This document shows positions 45,994 through 54,614 of a stretch of 64,000 nucleotides of DNA, one piece after another. The stretch comes from Cupriavidus consociatus (GTDB lineage: Bacteria > Pseudomonadota > Gammaproteobacteria > Burkholderiales > Burkholderiaceae). Each line of letters begins with the position of its first letter. Position 1 is the first letter of the stretch. The notes beneath the pieces are model-generated. The model was not told the DNA's origin, ran no database searches, and was given only the letters and a program-made list of their open reading frames with translations. A program made the position numbers and the translations under genes. The stretch is taken from NCBI RefSeq assembly GCF_017814975.1, contig NZ_JAGIQA010000012.1, positions 124,001-188,000 of the forward strand. Direction: 5' to 3'.

Positions 45994-47964
45994 TCAACGC
46001 TCGTAGCGCGAGCGGCTGTTGCGGTTGGGGCCATTGCCACCGTTGCCACCGTTGCCACTGTAACCGCCGCCAAAGCCGCGGTTGCCGTCGCGGTTGCCAT
46101 CGCGGTTGCCGAAGCTGCGGCCTTCGCCGTTGCCGCGATAGCCGCCGCCGCTGCGGTTGCCAAAACCGCGGTTGTCGTCGCCAAAGCTGCGCGCGCCATC
46201 GCGATTACCGAAGCCGCGGTCGCCACGGTCGTCGTTGAAGCTGCGGCCGCCTTCGCGATTGGCGAAGCCGCGCGCACCATCGTTGCCGCCGCGGTAGCCG
46301 CCATTGCCGGCCTGGCCACGGTAGCCGCCTTCACGGTTGCCGAAGCCGCCGCGGTTGTCGTCGCCGAACGGGCGCGCGCCTTCCGTGCGGTTGCCGAAGC
46401 CGCGGCTTTCGCCGCCGAACTTGCGTTCGCCAAAGCTGCGCTCGCCGCCGCCGAACTTGCGCTCGCCAAAGCTGCGGTCACCGAAGCTGCGCTCGCCGCC
46501 ACGGTAGCCGCCGCCGTTGCCACGGAAATCACCACGGCCGCCCGGCTTGCCGCCGAAGTTCGAGCGCGGCTTGGGCTGGCGGCGCGGTTCCAGGCCTTCG
46601 ATCACCGAAGCGTCGACGCGCTGGTTGGTAAAGCGCTCGATGCGGCGCCACTGGAACACGTCGCCGTGATTGACCAGGTTGATGGCGATGCCCGAGCGGC
46701 CCGCGCGGCCGGTACGGCCGATGCGGTGCACGTAGTCCTCGGCCTGCTTGGGCAGGTCGAAGTTCACCACGTGGGTGATGTCGGGCACGTCGATGCCGCG
46801 CGCAGCCACGTCGGTGGCCACCAGGATGCGCAGGTTGCCGCGGCGCAATGCGGTCAGCGTGCGGTTGCGCGCGCCCTGGGTCATGTCGCCGTGCAGCGCG
46901 CCGGCGGCAAAGCCGGTATCGGACAGGCGCTCGGCCAGCGAGTCGGCATCGCGCTTGGTCGCGGTGAAGACGATGGCCTGCTTCAGGCCGACGTCGCGCA
47001 GCAGGTGGTCCAGCAGGCGCTCCTTGTGCGACATGTCGTCGGTGTAGTGCAGGCGCTGCTCGATATGGCTCTGGTCGGCGCGGGCCGCGGCGATCTCGAT
47101 GCGCTGCGGGTCGCGCAGCTGGCGCGAGGCGAGCTGGGCGATGCGCGCATCCAGCGTGGCCGAGAACATCAGCGTCTGGCGCGAAGCCGGCGTGGCGTTG
47201 ACGATGGCATCGATGTCGTCGGCAAAGCCCATGTCCAGCATGCGGTCAGCCTCGTCGAACACCAGCATCTGCAGTGCCGACAGGTCGATACGGCCGGCGT
47301 CGATATGGTCGAGCAGGCGGCCCGGCGTCGCCACCAGGATGTCAGGCATCTTGGCCAGCATGGCCAGCTGCTTGGGGTAGGGCATGCCGCCCAGGATGCT
47401 GGCGCAGACGATGCGGCGCAGGTGGCGGCCGTACTTGGCGGCGGCTTCGGTCACCTGCAGCGCCAGTTCGCGGGTCGGGGTCAGCACCAGCAGCGCGGGC
47501 TGCGCCGGCGCCGGACGAGGGCGCTTGCCCTTCATGCGCTTGGCGGGCTCGGTCGGGCGCTGCGGCGCCGGCATTTCGCTGATGCGCTGGATCGCGGGCA
47601 GCATGAACGCGGCGGTCTTGCCCGAGCCGGTCTGGCTCGACACCAGCAGGTCGCGGCCGGCCAGGAAGGCGGGAATGGCCTGGGCCTGCACCGGCGTCGG
47701 CGTGTTGTAGTTCAGTTCGGAAAGCGCGCGCAGGATGGCCCCGTCGAGGCCAAGCTTCGCAAAGCCGCTTTCGGTCGCTGCGGTTTCCGTGGCGGCCGGG
47801 GCTTCGGCTGCCGGGCTGCCATTGAGCATGGCGTCGAGCTTGTCGAGCGGGCTCTCGATAATCTGGGCAGCGTCGGAAGTGATCGAAGCGTCGGTCGCGG
47901 AGGCAATAGCTTGCTCCGCACGAATGTCGTGCTGGGTCATGTCGTAATGATCAAATAAATGCAT
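45994..47964 (-). CDS. DEAD-box RNA helicase with long Gly/Arg/Asn-rich tail
   Basis: 656 residues from ATG 47964 (GGGGTG upstream); ATG 47940 (MTQHDIRAEQ) is an alternative. Q-motif LDGAILRALSELNYNTPTPV, SSQTGSGKTAAFMLP, VFDEADRMLDMGF, SATLDARI, ATDVAARGIDVPDI, HRIGRTGRAGRSG. From about residue 480 to the end is a disordered tail rich in Gly, Arg, Asn, Phe (repeats such as GGYRG, SFGNR, GGERSFGERKFGG). Such tails bind RNA and favour phase separation; the helicase resembles RhlE/DeaD-type cold-adaptation enzymes. A leader of roughly 360 nt precedes it. Confidence 0.92.
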   Translation of the reverse strand: MHLFDHYDMTQHDIRAEQAIASATDASITSDAAQIIESPLDKLDAMLNGSPAAEAPAATETAATESGFAKLGLDGAILRALSELNYNTPTPVQAQAIPAFLAGRDLLVSSQTGSGKTAAFMLPAIQRISEMPAPQRPTEPAKRMKGKRPRPAPAQPALLVLTPTRELALQVTEAAAKYGRHLRRIVCASILGGMPYPKQLAMLAKMPDILVATPGRLLDHIDAGRIDLSALQMLVFDEADRMLDMGFADDIDAIVNATPASRQTLMFSATLDARIAQLASRQLRDPQRIEIAAARADQSHIEQRLHYTDDMSHKERLLDHLLRDVGLKQAIVFTATKRDADSLAERLSDTGFAAGALHGDMTQGARNRTLTALRRGNLRILVATDVAARGIDVPDITHVVNFDLPKQAEDYVHRIGRTGRAGRSGIAINLVNHGDVFQWRRIERFTNQRVDASVIEGLEPRRQPKPRSNFGGKPGGRGDFRGNGGGYRGGERSFGDRSFGERKFGGGERSFGERKFGGESRGFGNRTEGARPFGDDNRGGFGNREGGYRGQAGNGGYRGGNDGARGFANREGGRSFNDDRGDRGFGNRDGARSFGDDNRGFGNRSGGGYRGNGEGRSFGNRDGNRDGNRGFGGGYSGNGGNGGNGPNRNSRSRYER

Positions 47965-48334
47965 GGCACCCCGAACGCAAAATGGGGTGGGCGCAGTGCA
48001 AAGTCTTAAAAAGGCTTCGGCGCCAATCGGTGAGGCCGTTACGACAGACACAGCTGGCAGTACGGCGGCAGGCAGGGCGTTGGCTGGTTCCGCTAGGCGG
48101 TCCGGCCATGTCCCTGGCAGGCAAACAGCTCAGGTTTCGGGCTGTTCAACAGGATCGGAGACGAGGCGACGTCAGGTGAGCGGTGCGTTCTGCTGGGCGG
48201 CTGGCGCAAACAACAACTAGGCGTCCGGCAGCGAGGAAACAGAGCTTGGGAGGGCAGCGGATTCGCCGCGGCATTGAGGTGAAGCTGGTGCCGGGCGCTT
48301 GGCGGATCTCACAGTTGCGAAACTCACGGCGCGG

Positions 48335-48340
48335 ATTATA
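48335..48340 (-). promoter_or_regulatory. helicase gene promoter -10
   Basis: TATAAT on the minus strand within CTGCTATAATCC; the T/A-rich -35 region is not consensus. It implies an untranslated leader of over 350 nt, as in cold-shock helicase genes. Confidence 0.6.
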
Positions 48341-48451
48341 GCAGAGTGAGAAATTTTTGTTGCACTGCGAAAACGTAACCAGATATGTCAGCCTGGCGTC
48401 ACCTGCATGCGCCGCCCGCGCCACACGGGCGCGCCGCAGGCGCCAGCCGGG

Positions 48452-48757
48452 TTGAAAGGCCGCGGGCCCTGCCTATACTGGAGTCGCGAGCATACAGGTG
48501 CCCGCATGGGGCGGACGAAAACGTTCCCGCTTTGACCTCCTCCAGCGGCATTGCGCCACTGCTAGCGGCAAGCATTGCGGTCATTGCCCCAAGCGCCAGT
48601 CTTCCTGCGACTCTCCGGGTGGTCCGGATGGGCGTCCGCTTCATGGGCGGAATCATGGGAAGCCTGCCTGGCAAAGAATGACCGAACTGTTGACCGCGTG
48701 ACCGAGAAGGTCCGGGCCCGTCCGCAACCAAGCCCGCCAGTTACTGGCGGGCTTTTC
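48452..48757 (+). ncRNA. candidate ~270-nt small transcript (promoter-to-terminator unit)
   Basis: A strong sigma-70 promoter (TTGAAA 48452-48457, 16-bp spacer, TATACT 48474-48479) points right, and a strong terminator (AAGCCCGCCAG/CTGGCGGGCTT, 48730-48754, then TTC) closes about 270 nt later. No family RNA was recognised. A 67-codon frame from GTG 48498 (Cys/His-containing) and others exist but none looks conserved. The opposite strand has a possible signal-peptide-like frame (MKRTPIRTTRRVAGRLALGA from 48644), also unproven. Confidence 0.5.
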
Positions 48758-48797
48758 ATTTGATTGACCGTTTCTCTCTACCCGTTGCCGCCCGCGC

Positions 48798-49049
48798 TTA
48801 GCCGCCCGTCCCCTCGTCTGCCGGTCCTGCCGGTTTTCGGGGCAACCGGCCCAGCGGGACCTCCCGTGGCATCACATGGCGATTGCCGGGCAGGCCGCCC
48901 GGGTAATCGACGATGCGCGCCGGTCCGCTGCGCCGCAGCCCATGCCATCCCTGGCCGCCGGCAGTGCGCCCGCCGCCCAGGATGGCGGTCATGGCCTGCC
49001 GGTCGAGATCCATGCTGTCGGACAAATCCTTGATGACGATTACTGCCAT
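48798..49049 (-). CDS. GG-leader peptide precursor D (divergent member)
   Basis: 83 residues, GGAGA before the ATG. The first 26 residues (MAVIVIKDLSDSMDLDRQAM then TAILGG) align position by position with the other five precursors: hydrophobic start, DL at 8-9, LD at 15-16, M20, A22, and GG at 25-26. The core is different: Gly/Arg/Pro-rich without the Asn-rich tail, so it is either a distinct cargo or a decaying copy. It is the last gene of the minus-strand peptide array. A promoter-like TATACT lies at 49101-49106 (minus). Confidence 0.7.
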   Translation of the reverse strand: MAVIVIKDLSDSMDLDRQAMTAILGGGRTAGGQGWHGLRRSGPARIVDYPGGLPGNRHVMPREVPLGRLPRKPAGPADEGTGG

Positions 49050-49112
49050 GGCTGTCTCCGGTAACGCGGCGCCACGGCCATGCGGCCGCGGGACCGCTTC
49101 AGTATAGGCGCC

Positions 49113-49136
49113 GGCCCGCGGTGCTCACCGCGGGCC
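49113..49136. repeat. GC-rich inverted repeat between peptide genes C and D
   Basis: GGCCCGCGGTG / CACCGCGGGCC, 11-bp arms with a 2-nt centre. No T-run after it on the minus strand. Probably a partial terminator or mRNA-stability hairpin within the peptide array. Confidence 0.8.
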
Positions 49137-49161
49137 GACGCCGCTCCCCGTACCCGGACGC

Positions 49162-49434
49162 TCAGACCGCGGCAAAGTTGCCGGCCCATTGCGACGGGTT
49201 GACATCGACGCTCACCGGGCCCACGCCGTGGCCGACGAAGCTGTTGTTGAGCGTGTTGACATTGATGCTCTGCAACTGGGCGATGTTCTGGTTGACGTTG
49301 ACGGTCACGTTGGCCAGCGGGCCGACGCTGCCGACACCGCGGCTGAGCCAGGAATTGCCGCCGCGCACGGCGCGCAGCGAGGCACGGTCGAGGTCTTTGC
49401 TGACGGCGAGGTCACGAACGATGATCGATGACAT
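49162..49434 (-). CDS. GG-leader peptide precursor C
   Basis: 90 residues from ATG 49434 with an AAGGAG site. Leader MSSIIVRDLAVSKDLDRASL RAVRGG aligns with the others (DL, LD, RAVRGG at 21-26). The core differs from A/B/E/F but keeps the pattern: ANVTVNVNQNIAQLQSINVN, then NTLNNSFVGHGVGPVSVDVN. The QNIAQLQS block corresponds to Q(E/S)IAQMQ in the paralogues. Alternating Val/Asn/Gln suggests beta-strand or amyloid-like assembly, by inference. Probably exported by the C39 system at 58-64 kb. Confidence 0.8.
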   Translation of the reverse strand: MSSIIVRDLAVSKDLDRASLRAVRGGNSWLSRGVGSVGPLANVTVNVNQNIAQLQSINVNTLNNSFVGHGVGPVSVDVNPSQWAGNFAAV

Positions 49435-49531
49435 GATGGTGCTCCTTCGGGTGATGCGATGAGGGTTCCGGGGCGGCTGGCGCGGAGGTTGCGTATCCAC
49501 GTACCCACCGCGCGCCGCGGCCGCGGCTGGA

Positions 49532-49801
49532 TCAGCCGTAGATGTTGTTGGTGGCGTTCTGGTTGGTGTGCACGTTGGACTTGACGTGATCCAGGAAGGC
49601 CGAACCGTTGCCGTTCAGGTTGGTGACGGACTGCATCTGCGCGATCGACTGCTTGGCGTCGATGCTGCTGTCGAACGCCAGCTTGATCGGCGCGTAGACG
49701 GCGGCGAAGGGCAGGTAGGCGAGGCCGCCGCGCACGGCGTGCATGCGCTTGCTGTCGAGGGTTTCGGCGGCGGACAGGTCTTTGATGGTCAGCGTGGTCA
49801 T
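49532..49801 (-). CDS. GG-leader peptide precursor B
   Basis: 89 residues from ATG 49801, site CGGAGA. Leader MTTLTIKDLSAAETLDSKRM HAVRGG (1-26), then the core LAYLPFAAVYAPIKLAFDSS, SIAQMQSVTNLNGNGSAFLD and HVKSNVHTNQNATNNIYG. By hand it differs from precursor F at 14 of 89 positions, so the two arose by recent duplication or are homogenised. No Cys, so no lanthionine or disulfide chemistry. Follows precursor A by 43 bp in one transcript. Confidence 0.85.
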   Translation of the reverse strand: MTTLTIKDLSAAETLDSKRMHAVRGGLAYLPFAAVYAPIKLAFDSSIDAKQSIAQMQSVTNLNGNGSAFLDHVKSNVHTNQNATNNIYG

Positions 49802-49844
49802 GATGGTCTCCGGGTCTCGGTGGATGCGTTGGCAGCGATGGGGC

Positions 49845-50114
49845 TTAGCGCGAGATGTTGTTGCTGGCGTTCTGGTCGGTATGCACGTTGGACTTGACGT
49901 GATCCAGGAAGGCCGAGCCATTGCCGTTCAGGTTGTTGACGGTCTGCATCTGCGCGATCTCCTGCACGGCGGTGATGCTGCTGTCGAACGACAGCTTCAG
50001 CGGGCTGTACACCGCGGCGAACGGCATGTAGGTCATGCCGCCGCGCACGGCTTGCATGCCCTTGCGGTCCAGGGTTTCGGCGGAGGACAGGTCCTTGATG
50101 GTCAGCGTGGTCAT
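49845..50114 (-). CDS. GG-leader peptide precursor A
   Basis: 89 residues from ATG 50114, site TGGAGA. Leader MTTLTIKDLSSAETLDRKGM QAVRGG, then MTYMPFAAVYSPLKLSFDSS, ITAVQEIAQMQTVNNLNGNG and SAFLDHVKSNVHTDQNASNN. The leader's LD...M.AVRGG pattern matches double-glycine leaders cut by C39 peptidases. It is the first gene after the sigma-54 promoter at 50195-50209. Longer frames upstream in the same register have no family similarity. Confidence 0.87.
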   Translation of the reverse strand: MTTLTIKDLSSAETLDRKGMQAVRGGMTYMPFAAVYSPLKLSFDSSITAVQEIAQMQTVNNLNGNGSAFLDHVKSNVHTDQNASNNISR

Positions 50115-50194
50115 GATGGTCTCCAGTGGCGGAAGGTATTGCGTTTGGGTTTGGATTCGAGCATCGGGTTGGTGTCGCGCTCGGTTGGGATATC

Positions 50195-50209
50195 GCAGGG
50201 AGCGTGCCA
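50195..50209 (-). promoter_or_regulatory. sigma-54 promoter of the minus-strand peptide genes
   Basis: Minus strand TGGCACGCTCCCTGC: the GG and GC dinucleotides have the exact sigma-54 spacing, and TGGCACG is the consensus -24 element. The same 15 bases and at least 35 following bases recur before precursor E on the plus strand. The sigma-54 factor and its activator are not in the window. Confidence 0.8.
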
Positions 50210-50237
50210 GCGCCGAGGCCAGCTGCGTGCGCCGCGC

Positions 50238-50266
50238 GCAAATGCCTGAAAACAAGGGGTTTTTGC
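50238..50266 (-). promoter_or_regulatory. conserved upstream box of the peptide promoter (minus copy)
   Basis: Minus strand CAAAAACCCCTTGTTTTCAG then GCATTTGC. It matches the plus-strand box at 55495-55523 and ends 28 bp upstream of the -24 element in both copies. Likely site for an enhancer-binding protein or IHF. Confidence 0.6.
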
Positions 50267-50452
50267 CGGACATGTCGGCTTGGCGGCACCGCCCGCGCGG
50301 GGCATTGTGCGGCCTTGGATGGCGCTGCCAGGCCAACACCTGTGGCGCCGGTGTTGGCCCGGCAGTGACAGTCGGCGCCGATCGTGGCCGAAGCACGGCG
50401 ACGCCACAAGCGCGCGGCGTTGCATGCCGACAGCGCTGCGCAAGCGCACGGA

Positions 50453-50481
50453 TTGCGCATGCCATGGGTGCGCACTAGTAT
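50453..50481 (+). promoter_or_regulatory. candidate sigma-70 promoter of the kinase gene
   Basis: TTGCGC (50453-50458), 17-bp spacer, TAGTAT (50476-50481), about 60 bp before the kinase ATG. The 426 bp between precursor A and the kinase otherwise hold the sigma-54 promoter block and no gene. Confidence 0.5.
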
Positions 50482-50540
50482 CCATCGAAGACAGGGCAAC
50501 TTCGCACTGCACACAGCGCGGGCAACCCTGCCCGAAAACC

Positions 50541-52595
50541 ATGTCAGGGCGAGCCGTGGCCAGTCTTAAAGACCTGATCCGAAAGTTCCAGAACGGAGGC
50601 CTGTCCGACGACGAATTCGTTGCGTCGTTCGAGACTGCACTGGCCGAGGACCCCACCTCGCCCAGCCAGGCGGCGCGCGTGGTGATCGAGGAAAACACGC
50701 GCTTCCCGTTCCCGCCAGCGGTCTATGCCGAAGTGATGCGGCGCATCGAGCGGCGCAGCGCCACGCAGTTCGAGGGCGTCACCGAAGCCACGCGCATGGC
50801 CACCGGGCCGCAGACAGGTTCGCTCTACGCGACCTCGCCCGAGGCCGGCACGCTGCCGCCGGCGGCGCATGCCAAGGGCGTGGGCGATACGCTGAACGGC
50901 CGCTTCGTGCTGGAAGAGTGCCTGGGCGTGGGCGGCATGGGCACGGTGTACAAGGCGCTCGACCTGCGCAAGCTGGAGGCGTCTGACCGCAAGCCCTATA
51001 TCGCCATCAAGGTGCTGAACCTGCAGTTCAGCGGCCATCCCAAGTCGCTGATCGCGTTGCAGCGCGAGGCGCGCAAGGCGCAGACGCTGGCGCACCGGAA
51101 TATCGTTACTGTTTACGACTTCGACCGCGACGGGCCGGTGGTCTTCCTGACCATGGAATACCTGTCGGGCAATTCGCTCAACCATGTGCTGAAGGCGCCT
51201 GGATTCAGCGGCATGCCGATGGCGCGCGCCATGCCTATCATCAACGGCATGGGCAACGCACTGGCCTATGCGCACGAGCGCGGCTTCGTGCACTGCGACT
51301 TCAAGCCCGCCAACGTGTTCCTGACCGACAGCGGCGAGGTCAAGGTGATCGACTTCGGCATCGCGCGCGGCTTCCTGCCGCCGGCTGACGAGTCCGACCG
51401 CACCGTGTTCGATCCCGGCTCGCTGGGCGGCATGACGCCGGCCTATGCGAGCCCCGAGATGTTCGAGCACCGCGAGCCCGACCCGCGCGATGACATCTAC
51501 GCGCTGGCCTGCGTGACCTACGAACTGATCACAGGCAAGCATCCGTACCAGCGCATGTCGGCCAACCAGGCGCGCGAAGCAGGCGTCAAGCCCCCGCAGC
51601 CGCCGCAGCTCAGCCGCACGCAGTGGAAGACGATGCGCGAGGCGCTGTCGCTGGATCGCGCCACGCGCACGCCAACCGTTGCGCGCTTCCTGCACGGCAT
51701 GAGCGCGGTGCCGATGACCACGCCGTCGCAGCGCTCGCCGATGATGATCGGCGGTGTCGCTGCCGTGCTCGCCGGGGTGTCGGCGATCGGCTACTACGCC
51801 TGGCATGCGCAGCGCCAGCCCGCCGCGCCGCCCGCCCAGACGCGTGCGGAAGCGCCCGTCACGCCGCCCGTCACGCCGCCCGTACCGCCACCGGCAGAAC
51901 CGCCTGCGCCGGCGCGCCCAGCGGTGTTTTCCATGGCCGAGGTCACCAAGGCGCTCGCCGCCGTGCCGTGTTCGCTGCTCAGCGCCAGCGAGAAGGCCCA
52001 TACACTGCGCGTGCGCGGCTTCCTGGCCGACAGCGTGGGGCCGGCGCGCCTGCGCGAGCAGTTGGCGGCGTTGCCCGGCGTGAAGGGCGTGACCGTCGAG
52101 ACGCAGCCCCTTGCCGAGGACAAGTGCGATGTGGCGAAGCTGGTTGCGCCGTACTGGTCCGGCAATCGCGAAGGCGGCAGCGCCTCGTCGTTGCGGCTGC
52201 GCGGCAAGAGCTCGCAGCTGACCGATGGCTCGCCGCTGGTGCTGGAGCTGCGTACGCCGGCACAGGAATCCTATGTCTACGTCGATTACTTCGCCGCCGA
52301 CGGCAAGGTCGCGCACATGGTGCCCAGCACGCGCGTGTCGGCCCACCAGGCCCCGGCAGGCCACCAGGCGACGATCGGCGAAGGCGGCGCGTGGGTCGTG
52401 TCGGCCCCCTTCGGCACCGAGCTGGTGGTGTTGCTGACGACGCCGGTGCCACTGTTCGAAGGGCGCCGCACCGAGGTGGAAGGCCGGCAGGAATACCTGC
52501 GCGCGCTGGAAAAGCCGCTGGCGCAGATGGCGCGTACCTATGGCAACGACCGCATCAGCGCGGACGTAGTGCAGATCTCGACGCGTGCGCGCTGA
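50541..52595 (+). CDS. membrane Ser/Thr protein kinase with C-terminal DUF4384 domain
   Basis: 684 residues from ATG 50541. The Hanks-type kinase domain spans ~120-385: LGVGGMGTVYKALD (P-loop), IAIKVL, catalytic loop HCDFKPANVF (HCD instead of HRD, residue ~251), VIDFGIARG and AYASPEMFEH. One transmembrane helix at ~401-420 (MMIGGVAAVLAGVSAIGYYA), a Pro-rich linker, then a periplasmic part with DUF4384 near 560-640 (SPLVLELRTPAQESYVYVDY). It could sense the envelope and phosphorylate the double-FHA protein at 58 kb. Convergent with the SUMF1 gene. Confidence 0.9.
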   Translation: MSGRAVASLKDLIRKFQNGGLSDDEFVASFETALAEDPTSPSQAARVVIEENTRFPFPPAVYAEVMRRIERRSATQFEGVTEATRMATGPQTGSLYATSPEAGTLPPAAHAKGVGDTLNGRFVLEECLGVGGMGTVYKALDLRKLEASDRKPYIAIKVLNLQFSGHPKSLIALQREARKAQTLAHRNIVTVYDFDRDGPVVFLTMEYLSGNSLNHVLKAPGFSGMPMARAMPIINGMGNALAYAHERGFVHCDFKPANVFLTDSGEVKVIDFGIARGFLPPADESDRTVFDPGSLGGMTPAYASPEMFEHREPDPRDDIYALACVTYELITGKHPYQRMSANQAREAGVKPPQPPQLSRTQWKTMREALSLDRATRTPTVARFLHGMSAVPMTTPSQRSPMMIGGVAAVLAGVSAIGYYAWHAQRQPAAPPAQTRAEAPVTPPVTPPVPPPAEPPAPARPAVFSMAEVTKALAAVPCSLLSASEKAHTLRVRGFLADSVGPARLREQLAALPGVKGVTVETQPLAEDKCDVAKLVAPYWSGNREGGSASSLRLRGKSSQLTDGSPLVLELRTPAQESYVYVDYFAADGKVAHMVPSTRVSAHQAPAGHQATIGEGGAWVVSAPFGTELVVLLTTPVPLFEGRRTEVEGRQEYLRALEKPLAQMARTYGNDRISADVVQISTRAR

Positions 52596-52642
52596 CGGCG
52601 CGCACGCGTCGGCTTGCACTTGATGCCAGGCACTGCTGCGCG

Positions 52643-53863
52643 CTATTTCATGTCGCGCGCCACGCGGAAGCCATTCTGCGACTGCCGCACGCTCGGGCTG
52701 TACTTGAAGCGCGTGGAAGACACCATATAGCTGGCCCCTTCGCGCCACGAGCCACCGCGGATCACGCGCGTGCCGCAGGCGTTCTCGTTCCAGGCGCGTC
52801 CGTCCGCGGGCGCGCCCTTGTACGAACTGTGCCAGCAATCGGCCACCCATTCCCACACGCTGCCGTTGACATCATGCAGGCCCCACGGGTTGGCGCCGAA
52901 CGAACCCACCGGCGCCGGCGCATCGTTGCTCCACGGATCGCCGCATTCCTTGCAGTTGGCGTTGCCCTTGCGCATCTGGTCGCCCCACCAGAACGCGCTG
53001 GTGGTGCCGCCGCGCGCGGCGTATTCCCATTCCGATTCTGTCGGCAGGCGGTAGGCCTTGCCGGTGGTCTTGCTCAGCCACTCCACATACTGTTGCGCAT
53101 CATCCCAGCTGACATCGCGTACCGGTGAGTTCTTCGCGCTTTCCGCAACGGTTGGCACGCGCTGGCAGCCGCCGGCGTCGACACAGGCGTTCCACTGCTC
53201 GACCGTGACTTCGAAGCGGCCGATCGCGAACGGCTGCCCGATGGTGACGTGGTGCGGCGGCTTCTCCGCCGGATCGCTGGCGCTGCTGCCCATGATGAAG
53301 CTGCCCGCGGGCAGCGCGATCAGTACAGGGCAAGCAGGGCAATCGCGAATTTCGCCGGCGCGGGCTGGCGGCGGCGCCACACTGACCGAGCCAACGGCAG
53401 CGGTGCCGGCCTTGGGCGCTGCCGCCGAGGGCGGAGCCGGAGCAGGAGCCGGCGCGGAACGGGCAGCGGCAGGCGCGGACGCAGCCGGCGCTCGCGAGAC
53501 CTGCCCGCCCGAGGAAGTGCCGGGCCGGGGCGCCGGGGTGGGCTGCTGCTGTGCCTTCGGCGCGGGCGCTGGTGCCGATGCCGGTGCCGACGCACGCAGC
53601 CGTTCGAGCCGTGCCTTGGCCAGCACCGCGAAGCGACCATTGGGATATTGCTTCAGGTACGCCTCGTAGTCCGCGGCGTAATTGCTGTTCTTGATCGATT
53701 CCCAGAAGCTGAGCTCATACTGCTCGTCGGTGTTCTTGGGCAGGATGCCTGCGAGCAGCAGCGGGTCCGTGGACGCTGCAGACGCCGCACCCATGGAAAG
53801 TGCGGTGGAGGCGAGAACCCCGGCCATCGCGGCCAGGTGCACGACTGGTAGATTGCGCCACAT
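52643..53863 (-). CDS. secreted SUMF1/formylglycine-enzyme-like protein
   Basis: 406 residues from ATG 53863 with a GAGGTG site. Sec signal peptide ([20 protein letters not shown] to GAASA), a short helical segment ([20 protein letters not shown]), a Pro/Ala linker, then an FGE-sulfatase domain (~160-406): [64 protein letters not shown]. In related clusters such domains partner with Ser/Thr kinases; catalytic activity is not assured. Probably periplasmic. Convergent with the kinase gene, 47 bp apart. Confidence 0.88.
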   Translation of the reverse strand: MWRNLPVVHLAAMAGVLASTALSMGAASAASTDPLLLAGILPKNTDEQYELSFWESIKNSNYAADYEAYLKQYPNGRFAVLAKARLERLRASAPASAPAPAPKAQQQPTPAPRPGTSSGGQVSRAPAASAPAAARSAPAPAPAPPSAAAPKAGTAAVGSVSVAPPPARAGEIRDCPACPVLIALPAGSFIMGSSASDPAEKPPHHVTIGQPFAIGRFEVTVEQWNACVDAGGCQRVPTVAESAKNSPVRDVSWDDAQQYVEWLSKTTGKAYRLPTESEWEYAARGGTTSAFWWGDQMRKGNANCKECGDPWSNDAPAPVGSFGANPWGLHDVNGSVWEWVADCWHSSYKGAPADGRAWNENACGTRVIRGGSWREGASYMVSSTRFKYSPSVRQSQNGFRVARDMK

Positions 53864-54143
53864 CTTCACACCTCGTCGGACGGCAGCGAACCCGTTTGCA
53901 TGCCGGCACATGCCCTGCGGGCGCATTGTGGTGTTGCCGAGACCTCGACCGGCTTGCTTCAAGATAGCACAGCGCCTGTGTCCCGGGCGAAGCATTGCAA
54001 AGCCCCACGCTTCGCCGGGGTCGCATTTTCCAGGCTTGCGTCCTAACCTGAATGACGAATCGCCGAGCGCTGGCCAACAAGCAACAAGAATGGGCTGACG
54101 GGACAACGTGATCGGGTTTCGGGCAGATCTCCGGGGAGGGCGT

Positions 54144-54569
54144 ATGTCCAGACGATTCCTGTTCCGCCTGGCGGCGGCTGTCGTGTTCGCGGCCGCGCCA
54201 TCGCTGTCACTGTCGACAGCCGCTCCACCCAATGCCGAGGCTTACATCATCTGGCCACACGATGGCACGGTGATCAGCGGCGGCAAGTTCTGGGTGCGCA
54301 TGGGGCTGCGCAACATGGGCGTGTGCCCCAAGGGCATCGAGCTGCCGCGCTGCGGCCACCACCACCTGTTGATCGACGTCGAGTTGCCGCCGCTGGACAA
54401 GGAAATTCCGAACGACCGGAACCACCTGCACTTCGGCGCGGGCGAGACCGACGCGCGCATCGAACTGCCGCCGGGCAAGCACACCCTGCAGCTGCTGATG
54501 GGCGACGCCAAGCACATACCGTTCGAGCCGCCGATCTATTCGAAGAAGATCACGATCACCGTGCGCTAG
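54144..54569 (+). CDS. DUF4399 periplasmic protein, copy 1
   Basis: 141 residues from ATG 54144 (GGGGAGGG upstream). Signal peptide [20 protein letters not shown]. Mature domain: [80 protein letters not shown], characteristic DUF4399. The [10 protein letters not shown] and [11 protein letters not shown]is clusters suggest metal binding. Copy 1 has an extra Cys pair ([11 protein letters not shown]). Tandem with copy 2 and divergent from the SUMF1 gene. Confidence 0.9.
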   Translation: MSRRFLFRLAAAVVFAAAPSLSLSTAAPPNAEAYIIWPHDGTVISGGKFWVRMGLRNMGVCPKGIELPRCGHHHLLIDVELPPLDKEIPNDRNHLHFGAGETDARIELPPGKHTLQLLMGDAKHIPFEPPIYSKKITITVR

Positions 54570-54614
54570 CGTTGCGTGCGGCGTGGCGTTGCACGGTCAC
54601 CAAGGGAGAGGGTT

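Noticed and set aside
45919..47958. 679-codon Ala/Val-rich plus-strand frame opposite the helicase
   Set aside because: Shadow of the Gly/Arg-rich tail; repetitive composition explains it.
54108..54232. N-terminal extension of the SUMF1 protein to 54232
   Set aside because: Upstream codons lack similarity and overlap the DUF4399 promoter and start; the ATG at 53863 has a ribosome-binding site and signal peptide.
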